NCBI RefSeq assembly: GCF_047149785.1
Contig: NZ_BAAGBE010000001.1
Coordinates: 744,001-808,000 of the forward strand
Direction: 5' to 3'
Length of the DNA stretch: 64,000 nt
Origin: Nitrobacter sp047149785
Lineage (GTDB): Bacteria > Pseudomonadota > Alphaproteobacteria > Rhizobiales > Xanthobacteraceae
This document shows, piece by piece, positions 52,058 through 61,610 of this stretch. Under the pieces are notes generated by a model that saw only the letters and a list, made by a program, of their open reading frames with translations, searched no databases and was not told the origin of the DNA. Numbering within the stretch: position 1 is the stretch's first letter; each line of letters opens with the position of its first letter. The translations under genes and the position numbers were made by a program.

Positions 52058-53212
52058 ATGTATCTATCACAAGTATTCCTGCTCGCCGGCTGCCTCGGCC
52101 TCATCGGCTCCCACGCATCCGCTGAAGACGACTTCACCGCGTCATTCCGGTTGCGCGGCGGCTTCGATTCCAATCCGCGGTTTTCGACCGGGCAAGGCAA
52201 CGGCAGTGCATTCATCGCCGCCGACACGGCATTGGCGGCGGGAACGAAAGCCGACGGCTACACGCTGGGCGTTGCGGCCGAAGCCAATACGACGCACTAC
52301 GCCCAGCCGCTGTTGACGCCCTCCCGGGGCGGCAAGGTGATCCTGCGCGGCTCGATTGGCGACGACGATCTCAAACTGGATTCCACATCGACCATTGCCG
52401 ATGCCAGTACCTACAACCTGCGCTCGACCGACCTGATCCAGTCGGTCAGGGCTGAAGCCCGATACGGATCGATCAAGCTGTTTGCGACCGCGGAGGGAGG
52501 CCGGTCGAGCCTGAACCAGACAAACGCGATCTTTCAGGATTTTCTTCCCGATCCGCAGCAGTATTTGCGGGGCACGCTGATTCCCGGCGTTAGCGTCGTC
52601 AGCGGCAAGTCCGAACTCGGGGCATCCGTGAACCTGTCGGTGCGGCGCTATTTGCAGGAGTTCGACGTGTTCGGCTATCGCCGCGACAACGAGAGGGTGC
52701 AGCCGTTTCTGTTCGCGAAATATCGAGGCGACGCCGTGACCGCGTTCGTCTCGGTTTCGCGGCTGTACGGGAGGTGGCACGATCCGGATTTCACCAACGT
52801 CGATCGCACCCTGTTCGATGCCAGTTTGACCTGGCGTGCAGCGCCTTTTCGACTAGATCTGACCGCATGGCGCCGCGCGGGCGAAACCACGTTTCCGATT
52901 TCGCCGATCACTATCGACACCGCATACTCCGCGAGGCTCTCCTGGAGCGCGGAGCCGAAAGTCACGCTTGCGGCTTCGGTCGGCTATGCGGCGTCCGACT
53001 ATCTGGACTCGCCGTTCCGGGCGCGGACGCTGACCTGCGGTATCGGCGCAAGCCGCGACATCGGCGACGACCTGACGCTCGGCATCGACGTCGCCTATGC
53101 GAAGGGATCGCTGATCTCGAGCGATGACGTGAACGGACTTGTCGTCACGTCGTCGATCACCAAACGATTTTCCGCAAAGCCGCCGGAGCCGAAGAAACAC
53201 GCCGGCGTGTGA
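52058..53212 (+). CDS. Outer-membrane beta-barrel protein
   Basis: A 384-residue protein with a signal peptide (residues 1-22, cleavage after SHASA). The rest consists of alternating polar/hydrophobic strands typical of an outer-membrane barrel (FRLRGGFDSNPRFS, VRAEARYGSIKLFATAEGG, AFVSVSRLYGRW, RLDLTAWRRAGE, ASVGYAASDY and others), ending in VTSSITKRF. A specific function is not evident. ATG 52058 was chosen because the adjacent GAGGAG ribosome-binding site and the signal peptide begin there; the longer upstream frame is not coding. Confidence 0.82.
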   Translation: MYLSQVFLLAGCLGLIGSHASAEDDFTASFRLRGGFDSNPRFSTGQGNGSAFIAADTALAAGTKADGYTLGVAAEANTTHYAQPLLTPSRGGKVILRGSIGDDDLKLDSTSTIADASTYNLRSTDLIQSVRAEARYGSIKLFATAEGGRSSLNQTNAIFQDFLPDPQQYLRGTLIPGVSVVSGKSELGASVNLSVRRYLQEFDVFGYRRDNERVQPFLFAKYRGDAVTAFVSVSRLYGRWHDPDFTNVDRTLFDASLTWRAAPFRLDLTAWRRAGETTFPISPITIDTAYSARLSWSAEPKVTLAASVGYAASDYLDSPFRARTLTCGIGASRDIGDDLTLGIDVAYAKGSLISSDDVNGLVVTSSITKRFSAKPPEPKKHAGV

Positions 53213-53220
53213 GTTGCCGC

Positions 53221-53244
53221 GCGGACGGGGGTCAACCCGTCCGC
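53221..53244. terminator. Bidirectional hairpin between convergent genes
   Basis: GCGGACGGG (53221-53229) and CCCGTCCGC (53236-53244) form a perfect 9-bp stem with a 6-nt loop, followed by TCTTCC on the plus strand. It separates the convergent barrel-protein and Gly-rich small genes. Confidence 0.6.
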
Positions 53245-53253
53245 TCTTCCAAC

Positions 53254-53508
53254 TTAATGGCAGCCGCATCCGCCGCCGAGCAGTCCGCCCAGCACGTTGC
53301 TGCGGCCGAGCACCGCGCCGAGCACGCCGCTTTTGCCGGTGGTGACGGCGGTGTGGACAACGAGCGCGCCACGTCCGTCGAGTAGCCCGATCACGCCGCC
53401 GCGGCCGGTCAGCACGTTCGCTCCGATGCCGATGCCCTGGCCCTTGGCAAAAGCCGGCGCGCTCATGAGCGCGCTGGCGACCGCGGCGAGAACGAGGATC
53501 TTCTTCAT
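53254..53508 (-). CDS. Small Gly-rich exported protein
   Basis: An 84-residue protein. Residues 1-21 form a signal peptide (cleavage after AFA). The mature 60 residues are Gly/Val/Leu-rich with short repeats (GVLGAVLGRSNVLGGLLGGG) and end in CGCH. It looks like a small envelope protein; no family name is recognised. The upstream region contains an AT-rich nested palindrome (53606-53660). Confidence 0.72.
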   Translation of the reverse strand: MKKILVLAAVASALMSAPAFAKGQGIGIGANVLTGRGGVIGLLDGRGALVVHTAVTTGKSGVLGAVLGRSNVLGGLLGGGCGCH

Positions 53509-53605
53509 GACGCTTCTCCACTGTTGACATGCGCGACAGCGCGCACCGGGAGAGCATCGGCCGGTCGGATGGCTGTCTCAAGCTATACCATGAACTAACC
53601 TTAAA

Positions 53606-53660
53606 TAACGCGGATATTTAGGTATGTATACATACATATACTTTAATTATTACCGCGTTA
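53606..53660. promoter_or_regulatory. AT-rich nested palindrome in the promoter of the Gly-rich protein
   Basis: Outer arms TAACGCGG (53606-53613) and CCGCGTTA (53653-53660) enclose the 14-bp palindrome GTATGTATACATAC (53622-53635). The inner part is about 80% A/T, unlike the surrounding GC-rich DNA. It lies about 100-150 nt upstream of the minus-strand gene at 53508. Confidence 0.5.
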
Positions 53661-53731
53661 CATAAGCAGGAAACCGGAGAGCGGTTTCGAACGCGACGGC
53701 GGCATCCATGTTCGTTCGCGCGCGAAAATTT

Positions 53732-54730
53732 TTATCGTCCGAACCGATCCTTCCACGCCGGCAGTGCGTCGGGAAACGGCAGCGCGGTGGCTTCATAGAC
53801 GCCGCGTGCGATCGCGCGGGCCACCGTATTTGCTGCGAGCATGCCGAGTTCGGTCAGTCCAACGAGCGGATCGATCGGCTTCGCTCCGGTGGCGGCGGCA
53901 AACACGACATCGCCGTCGAGCGGCGCGTGCACCGGGTAGATCGCGCGCGCGAAACCGGTTTGCGCGATGATCGCGAGTCGTCTGGCTTGCGGTTTGGTGA
54001 GCAGGGCATCGGTGACGACAACGGCGAGCGTGGTGTTTTCGCTTGCGGTTGCCGCCGGGCCGCCCTTCAACCGCATCGTCAGCATGTCCGGCGTGAATGA
54101 CGGCGGCAGTCCGCGCCCGCCGTATTCGCCGCCGGACTCAAACGGCGCGGCCCAGAACCAGGGGCCGTCGCCGACCGTGACGCTGCCGACGGCGTTGACC
54201 ACCGCAAGCGCCGCTACCCGCACGCCATCCGGCGTCGTGGTCGAAGCCGAGCCGAGACCGCCCTTCAGATTGACGGTGGTGGCGCCGAGCCCGGCACCGA
54301 TGCTGCCGAGCGCGAAATCGTCTCCGGCCGCCGCCGCCGCGGCGTAGCCGAGATCGCGATAGGGTGCGAAACGGCCCCATCGCTTGTCGCCACCGTTCAA
54401 GAGATCGAAACAAACAGCGCCGGGCACGATGGGGACGACGGCGTCGCGGATCGCGAAGCCGCGCCCTTGTTCGGCGAGCCAGGCCTGAACACCGCCGCCG
54501 GCCTCAACTCCAAAGGCGGAGCCGCCTGACAGCACCAGCGCGTCGACCCGCTCCACCGTGTTGACGGGGTCGAGCAGGGCGCTATCTCGGGTACCCGGTC
54601 CGCCGCCGCGCACGTCCATTGCCGCCACGGCCGGCAAATCGAAAAGCACCGCCGTGACGCCGGAAGCGAGCGCCGTGTCGCCGGCGTTGCCGACGCGAAC
54701 TCCGGAAATGTCGGTGAGCAGATTCTTCAT
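53732..54730 (-). CDS. P1 family (DmpA/BapA-like) aminopeptidase
   Basis: A 332-residue N-terminal-nucleophile hydrolase of the DmpA/BapA family (S58), which cleaves itself to expose a Ser or Thr nucleophile and hydrolyses D- or beta-amino acid peptides. MKNLLTDISGVRVGNAGD at the start and GGSAFGVEAGGGVQAWLAEQ (about 73-92) are typical. The self-processing region is ATASENTTLAVVVTDALL (about 235-252), with Thr as probable nucleophile. The start at ATG 54730 begins the conserved domain. It is not clustered with related genes. Confidence 0.88.
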   Translation of the reverse strand: MKNLLTDISGVRVGNAGDTALASGVTAVLFDLPAVAAMDVRGGGPGTRDSALLDPVNTVERVDALVLSGGSAFGVEAGGGVQAWLAEQGRGFAIRDAVVPIVPGAVCFDLLNGGDKRWGRFAPYRDLGYAAAAAAGDDFALGSIGAGLGATTVNLKGGLGSASTTTPDGVRVAALAVVNAVGSVTVGDGPWFWAAPFESGGEYGGRGLPPSFTPDMLTMRLKGGPAATASENTTLAVVVTDALLTKPQARRLAIIAQTGFARAIYPVHAPLDGDVVFAAATGAKPIDPLVGLTELGMLAANTVARAIARGVYEATALPFPDALPAWKDRFGR

Positions 54731-54888
54731 GGTTCGGCCTCGTTCGGGCGCGCGGAGTGCTAGGGACCGGCTCGCCGCCAGATGACGGCATGAGCGCGCG
54801 AGGGTCAACCGATCACGTTTCGATCAAAAATGTCGCGGAGGGGAACAGAACCCTTGCGTCGTGACGTCATCGCGGGGCAAGTAGCCTC

Positions 54889-55623
54889 ATGATTCACGAC
54901 GTTTCCGTTCCCGCCGCGCTGGTCGCGGGCCTTGTCAGTTTCCTGTCACCCTGCGTCCTGCCGCTGGTGCCGCCCTATCTGATCTATCTCACCGGCGCGA
55001 CCATCGAACACGTCTCTCACGACGAGACCGCCAGGACCTCGAAGCGCGCCGTGATGCTCGCCGCTTTGATGTTCGTGCTCGGTTTTTCCACGGTCTTTGT
55101 CGCCCTCGGCGCCAGCGCCAGCTTCATCGGCAGTCTTATCCGGGCCTGGTCGGCGCAACTGTCGATCGTCGCCGGCATCGTGATCATCGTCATGGGCCTG
55201 CACTTCCTGGGACTGACGCGGATCGGATTCTTGATGCGCGAAGGACGGCTCACCGCGCCGAAGCCGGTCGGCCTGTGGGGCGCCTATGTGATGGGGCTCG
55301 CCTTCGCGTTCGGCTGGACGCCGTGCATCGGACCGATCCTTGCGGCGATCCTGTCGGTCGCGGCGACGGAGGCTACGGTCGTGAAGGGAGCCGGGCTGCT
55401 TGCGGTGTACTCGGCCGGGCTCGGCATTCCGTTCCTGCTGGCGGCGTTCATGATCGAACGGTTCGCTTCGTTGTTCAATCGCATGAAACGCCATCTCAAC
55501 ACCATCGAGCGGGGGATCGGCGTGCTGATGGTGCTGACCGGCATCGCGTTTCTCACCGGCACGATATCCAACGTCAGCATCTGGCTGCTGGAGGCTTTTC
55601 CGGCGCTGCAGAATTTCGGGTGA
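54889..55623 (+). CDS. ccdA: CcdA/DsbD-like cytochrome c biogenesis membrane protein
   Basis: A 244-residue inner-membrane protein with six transmembrane helices that moves reducing equivalents across the membrane to periplasmic thioredoxin-like partners. The redox cysteines lie in FLSPCVLPLVPPY (about residue 24) and GWTPCIGPIL (about 146), the hallmark pair of the CcdA family. The start ATG at 54889 has only a weak AAGTAGCC leader. No partner thioredoxin gene is adjacent, so its substrate is unclear. Confidence 0.9.
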   Translation: MIHDVSVPAALVAGLVSFLSPCVLPLVPPYLIYLTGATIEHVSHDETARTSKRAVMLAALMFVLGFSTVFVALGASASFIGSLIRAWSAQLSIVAGIVIIVMGLHFLGLTRIGFLMREGRLTAPKPVGLWGAYVMGLAFAFGWTPCIGPILAAILSVAATEATVVKGAGLLAVYSAGLGIPFLLAAFMIERFASLFNRMKRHLNTIERGIGVLMVLTGIAFLTGTISNVSIWLLEAFPALQNFG

Positions 55624-55660
55624 TCTTACCGCGGGTTTCGGCTGCACGGCATCAATTCTC

Positions 55661-55744
55661 ACTCCCGCGCCGCGCGCGGGCCCGACCCGCGCATCCATCT
55701 TCTTCGAAAGACTTTGATTGCCGGGTCAAGCCCGGCAATGACGG
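55661..55744. repeat. Intergenic repeat (CGCGCGGG...CGCGCATCCATC...CCGGGTCAAGCCCGGCAATGACGG)
   Basis: The second half GATTGCCGGGTCAAGCCCGGCAATGACGG is one palindromic arm; the first half CGCGGGCCCGACCCGCG is another short palindrome. It matches copies at 63018 and partly 13222 and separates the convergent ccdA and livK genes. Confidence 0.72.
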
Positions 55745-55802
55745 ACAATCGAGGTGTCACCGCCAAACATGAAACGTCATAGGGAGCTGAGGGGACTTTG
55801 CC

Positions 55803-56924
55803 TCAGGTGCCCTTGCCGGGATCGAGTTCGGCATAGTTGCCCTTGTCGTCCCATCTGTAGACGACGTAATCGATCGTCTTGATGTCGCCCTTGGCGTCGA
55901 ATTCCAGCTTGCCGAGCACAGTGTCCCACGCGCCCGCCTTGAGGACCTTCATGACCTTCATCGGATCTGTCGTGCCGGCCTTGGCGGCGGCCTGCGCCCA
56001 CACCTGCATCGCCGCATAGGTGTAGAGGGTGTAGCCCTCCGGATCGATGCCCTTGGCCTTGAACCGGTCGACGATCATCCTGGCCGCCGCCTTCTTGCGC
56101 GGATCGGGGCCGAAGGTGAACAACGTGCCCGCGGCGGCCGGGCCGGTGATCGAGGCAAATTCCTTGTCGGCCAGCGCGTCGCCCGCCATCAGGACGGTCT
56201 TCATGCCTTGATCGCGCATCTGGCGCACGATCAAGCCGGCTTCCTGATGATAGCCTCCGACGAAGACCAGGTCGATATCGTCGCGCTTCATGCGTGAGAC
56301 GATCGCGCTGAAATCCTTGTCGCCCTTGTTATAGGATTCGAACATTTTCTCCTGGAAGCCGGCCTTGTTGAGGACCTTCTTGGTTTCGTCAGCGAGCCCT
56401 TTGCCGTAGGTCGTCTTGTCGTTGAGAATGGCGACGTTCTTGCCCTTGTAATTTTTGAGAATGTAATCGGCGGAGACCTGGCCCTGCTGATCGTCGCGAC
56501 CGCAGACCCGGGCGACGTTCCACAGGTGGCGCTCGGTGAACAGGGGATTGGTCGTAGCGGGCGTAATCTCCAGCACGTTGCCGTCGGCATAAGCCTCCGA
56601 GGCAGGAATCGACGACGACGAACAGTAATGTCCCGCCACGAATGGAATGCCCTGGCTCGCGATCTTCTCCGCGACCGAGCGGGCCTGCTTCGGATCGCAG
56701 GCGTCGTCGCCGATGAACAGCGTGAGTTTCTTGCCGAGCACGCCGCCAGCCTCGTTCAGGTCGGCCACCGCCTGCTCGGCGCCGTTCTTGAGCTGGCGTC
56801 CGAATGCGGATTCTGCGCCCGTCATCGGGCCGGCCACTGCGATGGTGATGTTCTGCGCGAACGCGGCTGTCGACAGAGCGAGCGATGCCCCCAGGGCCAG
56901 GCCGATGAGCTTCAATGATATCAT
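55803..56924 (-). CDS. livK: Branched-chain amino acid ABC transporter substrate-binding protein
   Basis: A 373-residue periplasmic LivK-type protein (peripla_BP_6). Residues 1-23 are a signal peptide (cleavage after AAFA). NITIAVAGPMTGAESAFGRQLKNGAEQAVADLNEAGGVLGKKL opens the first lobe, and DACDPKQARSVAEKIASQGIPFVAGHYCSSSSIPASEAYADGN follows with the typical amino-acid-binding Ser/Thr positions. It is downstream of livHMGF on the same strand, separated from livF by a 295-bp gap with a repeat, so it may have its own promoter. Confidence 0.92.
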   Translation of the reverse strand: MISLKLIGLALGASLALSTAAFAQNITIAVAGPMTGAESAFGRQLKNGAEQAVADLNEAGGVLGKKLTLFIGDDACDPKQARSVAEKIASQGIPFVAGHYCSSSSIPASEAYADGNVLEITPATTNPLFTERHLWNVARVCGRDDQQGQVSADYILKNYKGKNVAILNDKTTYGKGLADETKKVLNKAGFQEKMFESYNKGDKDFSAIVSRMKRDDIDLVFVGGYHQEAGLIVRQMRDQGMKTVLMAGDALADKEFASITGPAAAGTLFTFGPDPRKKAAARMIVDRFKAKGIDPEGYTLYTYAAMQVWAQAAAKAGTTDPMKVMKVLKAGAWDTVLGKLEFDAKGDIKTIDYVVYRWDDKGNYAELDPGKGT

Positions 56925-57119
56925 GCGTGGTCCTCGTGGTGATCTTTGACGGAAGGTCCGGCGCGGTGCCAAGCTGTGAAACTCATTGTCGGCTGAATCG
57001 TCGGCGAAGTCATTGGCAATTTGATGTTGCGCGACACTCGGCCGCCGCATTCGAACCGGGTTCTGCCGCAGTCTCCGGCGACGCATTCGCCCGTGCATGA
57101 TTCCCATCCGACCCGACCT

Positions 57120-57219
57120 TAGAGCGTTTTCAAGCGAAGTGGCTACCGGTTCGCGTCAAGAAACGCATCAAAATAAAAACATAGAGCCCGCTTCTGATTC
57201 CATCAGAAGCGGAAAGTCT

Positions 57220-57222
<3 letters not shown>
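57120..57222. repeat. Intergenic repeat (GAGCGTTTTCAAGCGAAGTGGCTACCGGTTCGCG type)
   Basis: The same element as at 40465 with a longer 5' part: AGCGTTTTCAAGCGAAGTGG, ACCGGTTCGCGTCAAGAAACGCATCAAAATAAAAAC, and the terminal palindrome TTCTGATTCCATCAGAA. It fills the gap between livF and livK. Confidence 0.78.
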
Positions 57223-57954
<732 letters not shown>

Positions 57955-58027
57955 CGCACGGTCTCCGCGCCGCGGATGGCGAAGCGTTGCTTCGCTGAGC
58001 CGGGGCCGCAGCGGCGCGCAAGGTTCG

Positions 58028-58088
58028 TGAAGGTCCCGGTTCCGCGGAGCAGCGCTGAAGCGCCGCGCCGCGCCCGGGACACGGTGCG
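58028..58088. repeat. Short palindromic repeat (GGTCCCGGTTCCGCGGAGCAGCGC...GCGCCGCGCCCGGGACACGG)
   Basis: The arms GGTCCCGGTT and CCCGGGACAC frame GCAGCGCTGAAGCGCCGCG. A related copy lies at 62153. It separates livF from livG. Confidence 0.65.
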
Positions 58089-58096
58089 GAAGGCCG

Positions 58097-58933
58097 TCAT
58101 GCGTCGCCCTCCATGACGGCGGCGGCGGTGTCCTCGTCGGTGCCGAGATAAGCCGCGATCACCTTGGGGTCGTCGCGGATGGCCCGCGGCGCGCCGTCGG
58201 CGATCTTGACGCCATAGTCCAGCACCACGATGTGGTCCGAGATCTCCATCACCACCGACATGTCGTGCTCGATCAGCAGGATCGAGGCGCCATGGTCGTC
58301 GCGGATCGACAGCAAGAGTTCGTTCAGCGACGCGCTTTCCCTCCCGTTGAGGCCCGCGGCGGGCTCGTCCAGGCAGAGCAGTGCGGGTTCGGTGCACATC
58401 GCGCGGGCAATCTCGAGGCGGCGCTGGTCGCCATAGGGGAGGTTGCCGGCGGCGTCATCGGCGCGGTCGAGCAGCCCGATCTTTTCCAGCCACGATCGCG
58501 CACGCTCGATCGCGTCGCGCTCCGCCCGCCGCCAGGTCGGAAAACTGAGCAGCCCGAGCAACGTGAAGCCCGACGCGCGCATCAGCGCGTTGTGCTGGGC
58601 GACCATCAGGTTCTCAAGCGCCGTCATCCCCGGAAACAGGCGGATGTTCTGGAAGGTGCGGGCGACTTTCGCCGCCTTGGAAATCCGGTAGTCGTTCAGC
58701 CGCTCCAGGCGCATGATCCCACCGCCGGCGTGCATAAGCCGTATCGAACCACTGCTCGGCTTGTAGAATCCGGTGATGCAATTGAAGACCGTGGTCTTGC
58801 CGGCGCCGTTCGGTCCGATCAGCGCGGTGATCTTGTTGCGCCTGGCGGTGAATGAGAGATCGTTGACGGCGATGATGCCGCCGAAGCGCATCGACAGGTG
58901 CTCGACGGCGAGGATGTCGTCGGCGCCGATCAT
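58097..58933 (-). CDS. livG: Branched-chain amino acid ABC transporter ATP-binding protein
   Basis: A 278-residue ABC ATPase of the LivG type. Walker A GPNGAGKTT (about 39-47), a long insertion with VARTFQNIRLFPGMTALENLMVAQHN, signature LPYGDQRRLEIARAM (about 174-188), Walker B LLCLDEPAAGLNG (about 192-204) and the switch His in IEHDMSVVM. Its ATG overlaps the livM stop. Confidence 0.93.
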   Translation of the reverse strand: MIGADDILAVEHLSMRFGGIIAVNDLSFTARRNKITALIGPNGAGKTTVFNCITGFYKPSSGSIRLMHAGGGIMRLERLNDYRISKAAKVARTFQNIRLFPGMTALENLMVAQHNALMRASGFTLLGLLSFPTWRRAERDAIERARSWLEKIGLLDRADDAAGNLPYGDQRRLEIARAMCTEPALLCLDEPAAGLNGRESASLNELLLSIRDDHGASILLIEHDMSVVMEISDHIVVLDYGVKIADGAPRAIRDDPKVIAAYLGTDEDTAAAVMEGDA

Positions 58934-60318
58934 CCCTGGCCTTCCTTGACGATGTCGGACGAGATTGCCCGGTTGTGCTCGAGAAAAACGGTCGGCGAGC
59001 GGTGGCCGATCAGGCCGCGCGGCCGCCAAATCATCAGCAGCACCATGACGCCGCCGAACACCAGCATGCGGAACTGTTCGAGGCCGCGGAACAATTCGAA
59101 CCCGCCGATCATTGCGATCGCGGCAAGCGCCACGCCGAGCTGCGAGCCCATGCCGCCGAGCACGACGATGGCGAGCACCAGCGCCGATTCCTGGAAGGTA
59201 AAGGATTCGGGGCTGATGAAGCCCTGGCGGGTCGCGAAGAACGCACCGGCGAATCCGCCGAACATCGCGCCGATGGCGAAGGCTGAAAGTTTTGTCGCGG
59301 TGATATTGATGCCGAGCGCCCGGCATGCGACCTCGTCCTCGCGCAGTGCTTCCCAGGCGCGGCCGATCGGCAGCCGCCGCAGGCGGATGGTGACCCAGTT
59401 GGTGAGCAGCGCAAGCGCGAGGATCAGGTAGAACAGGAACACGAGGCGATGCGTCGGCGAAAACGGCACGCCGATCAGCGCCGCGAAGCCGTTCTCGCCC
59501 GGCGTCAGCGGAATGCCGAAGAATGTCGGACGGGGAATACTGCCGATGCCGTTCGGGCCGCCGGTGAGATCCTGCCAGTTGATGATGACGAGACGGATGA
59601 TCTCGCCGAACGCGAGCGTGACGATGGCCAGATAGTCGCCGCGCAGCCGCAGCACCGGAAAACCGAGCATCACGCCCCAGCACGCTGCTAGCAGTCCGGA
59701 GATCGGCAACAGCACCCAGAATGCCCACGCGCCAAGTTGCAGGAAATCGACTGCGACAAACGGATAGGTGCTGGTGAAATACGGCAAGGGGAGGCCGCTT
59801 TGCGCCAGTACCGCATAGGAGTACGCGCCGACCGCATAGAATGCGACGTATCCAAGGTCGAGCAGGCCGGCGAGGCCGACGACGATGTTGAGACCCCAAC
59901 CGAGCATGACATAGGTCAGCACCAGAATGCTGAGATCGAGCAGGTAGCGTTGATTGTAGAAGATCACCGGCACCAACAGCGCGAAGATCAAAAGCGCGGG
60001 CCCGAGCATGCGGCGTGCAATGCCGAGCCCGGCCTGAACCGGCGGCGGAACGATCCGCGCGGCGTCCACGGGTCCCCACCAGCGCCGCAGCAATTCGAGG
60101 ACAATGCTGCCGCCAAAGACGATGGCGACCGTCGAAGCCAGTTCGCCGAAGCGCGTCGTGTAGGTCAGTTGCCCGCTTTCGCTCGGCAGGGTCCGGATGC
60201 CGATCATCAGCGAGAAGAGGATCAACGCCACGAAAGCGCTGACGAGGGATTTCTTCAGGATGAAGACGATAGCCGGTTCACGCGCCACGGTCGGTTGTCT
60301 CGAAGCGGACGCTGCCAC
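58930..60318 (-). CDS. livM: Branched-chain amino acid ABC transporter permease
   Basis: A 462-residue LivM-type permease with about ten transmembrane helices. The conserved loop GLNIVVGLAGLLDLGYVAFYAVGAYSYA (about 145-172) and the EAA-like PIGRAWEALREDEVACRALGI motif (about 322-342) are characteristic. The N-terminal first 110 residues are a longer, less conserved extension. The start is inferred as GTG at 60318, 9 nt after the livH stop; a GTG 10 codons later is also possible. Confidence 0.9.
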   Translation of the reverse strand: MAASASRQPTVAREPAIVFILKKSLVSAFVALILFSLMIGIRTLPSESGQLTYTTRFGELASTVAIVFGGSIVLELLRRWWGPVDAARIVPPPVQAGLGIARRMLGPALLIFALLVPVIFYNQRYLLDLSILVLTYVMLGWGLNIVVGLAGLLDLGYVAFYAVGAYSYAVLAQSGLPLPYFTSTYPFVAVDFLQLGAWAFWVLLPISGLLAACWGVMLGFPVLRLRGDYLAIVTLAFGEIIRLVIINWQDLTGGPNGIGSIPRPTFFGIPLTPGENGFAALIGVPFSPTHRLVFLFYLILALALLTNWVTIRLRRLPIGRAWEALREDEVACRALGINITATKLSAFAIGAMFGGFAGAFFATRQGFISPESFTFQESALVLAIVVLGGMGSQLGVALAAIAMIGGFELFRGLEQFRMLVFGGVMVLLMIWRPRGLIGHRSPTVFLEHNRAISSDIVKEGQG

Positions 60319-60327
60319 GTCGGGCCG

Positions 60328-61242
60328 TCAGACTTTTTCGACTTCGGGCCGGCCGAGCAGGCCGGTCGGCATGAAGATCAGCACGACGATGAGGATCGAG
60401 AAGGCGGCGACGTCCTTGTACTCGACCGAAAAATATGCCGACCAGAAAGTCTCGATCAATCCGATCGCGAGACCGCCGAGCATCGCGCCTGGCAGCGATC
60501 CGATGCCGCCGAGCACCGCCGCCGTGAAAGCCTTGATGCCCGCGACAAAACCCATGAAGAAATCGACGAGGCCATAATAGAGCAGGTACATCATGCCGGC
60601 GACGGCGGCGAGCGCCGCTCCGATCACGAAGGTCATCGAGATGGTGCGGTCGACGTCGACGCCGAGCAGCGCCGCCATGGTCTGGTCCTGCTCGCAGGCG
60701 CGCATGTCGCGGCCGAAGCGGGTGCGCGACACCACGTAGCTGAAGATCGCGAGCAGCACGATGGTGGTGACCACCACCACGATCTGGATGTTGGACAGTT
60801 GCACCGCGAAGTTGCCGGAATCGTGCAGGGTATGGCCGCCGGTGATGATCGGCGGGATCGGCTTGACCTGCGCGCCCTGCGTCACCTGTGAAAAGTTCGA
60901 CAGCACGAACGACATGCCGATCGCCGACAGCAGCGGCGCAAGCCGGAACGAGTGCCGCAGCGGCCTGTAGGCGATGCGCTCGACGACCCAGCCGTAAACC
61001 GCGGTGACCGCCATCGAGACCAGCAGCACGACGAGCAGGATCAGGGGCACGGCGGAGAGACCCATCGATACCAGGATCAGGAAAGTGATGAGCGCGATGA
61101 AGCCGCCGATCATGAAGATGTCGCCGTGAGCGAAATTGATCATGCCGACGATGCCGTAGACCATCGTGTAGCCGATCGCGATCAGGCCGTAGATCGAGCC
61201 GAGCACGAGGCCGTTGATCAGTTGCTGGGCGAAATAATCCAT
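60328..61242 (-). CDS. livH: Branched-chain amino acid ABC transporter permease
   Basis: A 304-residue LivH-type permease with about eight transmembrane helices. QQLINGLVLGSIYGLIAIGYTMVYGIVGMINFAHGD (about 6-41) is the family's N-terminal signature, and the EAA-like motif RTRFGRDMRACEQDQTMAALLGVDVD lies near 172-197. It begins the livH-livM-livG-livF transcript. Confidence 0.93.
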   Translation of the reverse strand: MDYFAQQLINGLVLGSIYGLIAIGYTMVYGIVGMINFAHGDIFMIGGFIALITFLILVSMGLSAVPLILLVVLLVSMAVTAVYGWVVERIAYRPLRHSFRLAPLLSAIGMSFVLSNFSQVTQGAQVKPIPPIITGGHTLHDSGNFAVQLSNIQIVVVVTTIVLLAIFSYVVSRTRFGRDMRACEQDQTMAALLGVDVDRTISMTFVIGAALAAVAGMMYLLYYGLVDFFMGFVAGIKAFTAAVLGGIGSLPGAMLGGLAIGLIETFWSAYFSVEYKDVAAFSILIVVLIFMPTGLLGRPEVEKV

Positions 61243-61610
61243 GCGCTGCCGTAATCTGCGTCCCCGGACGCGGTCCTATCAGACGCGGTAGTGGGGTCCG
61301 GCAGCCGGACCGCCGCGTCTTGAATCAATGTCTAACAGTGGCAACGAGGGCCGGCAACCGCAGGCGGGCAGGATGGCCCCGTAAAACGGGGTCGGCCAGC
61401 CTCCTCCAAACCGGAGTTCCCGAGGTCTGGGGTTTCCGCAGCGGAGGCGAGGTTTCCCGTGCGCGGCCGTCATGTTGTCCACAGGGCCGCCGCGCTGATT
61501 AAGGTAAATAAAGGGTTTAAATTGCCCGTCGGAGTTTAGGAGCGTTACCTCGCCGTCAAGGCCGCGCCGGGCTCCCGACGATAGCGGCCATACCAACAGC
61601 GGATGGCGGC
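61243..61610. other. Divergent intergenic region, 368 bp
   Basis: Between livH (-) and the membrane protein gene (+). Two hairpins are visible: GGTCCGGC / GCCGGACC (61297-61315) and CCCCG-TAAAA-CGGGG (61377-61391). A pair of AT-rich patches (GATTAAGGTAAATAAAGGGTTTAAATT, 61497-61523) may carry a promoter. No gene, RNA family or repeat was identified. Confidence 0.5.
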
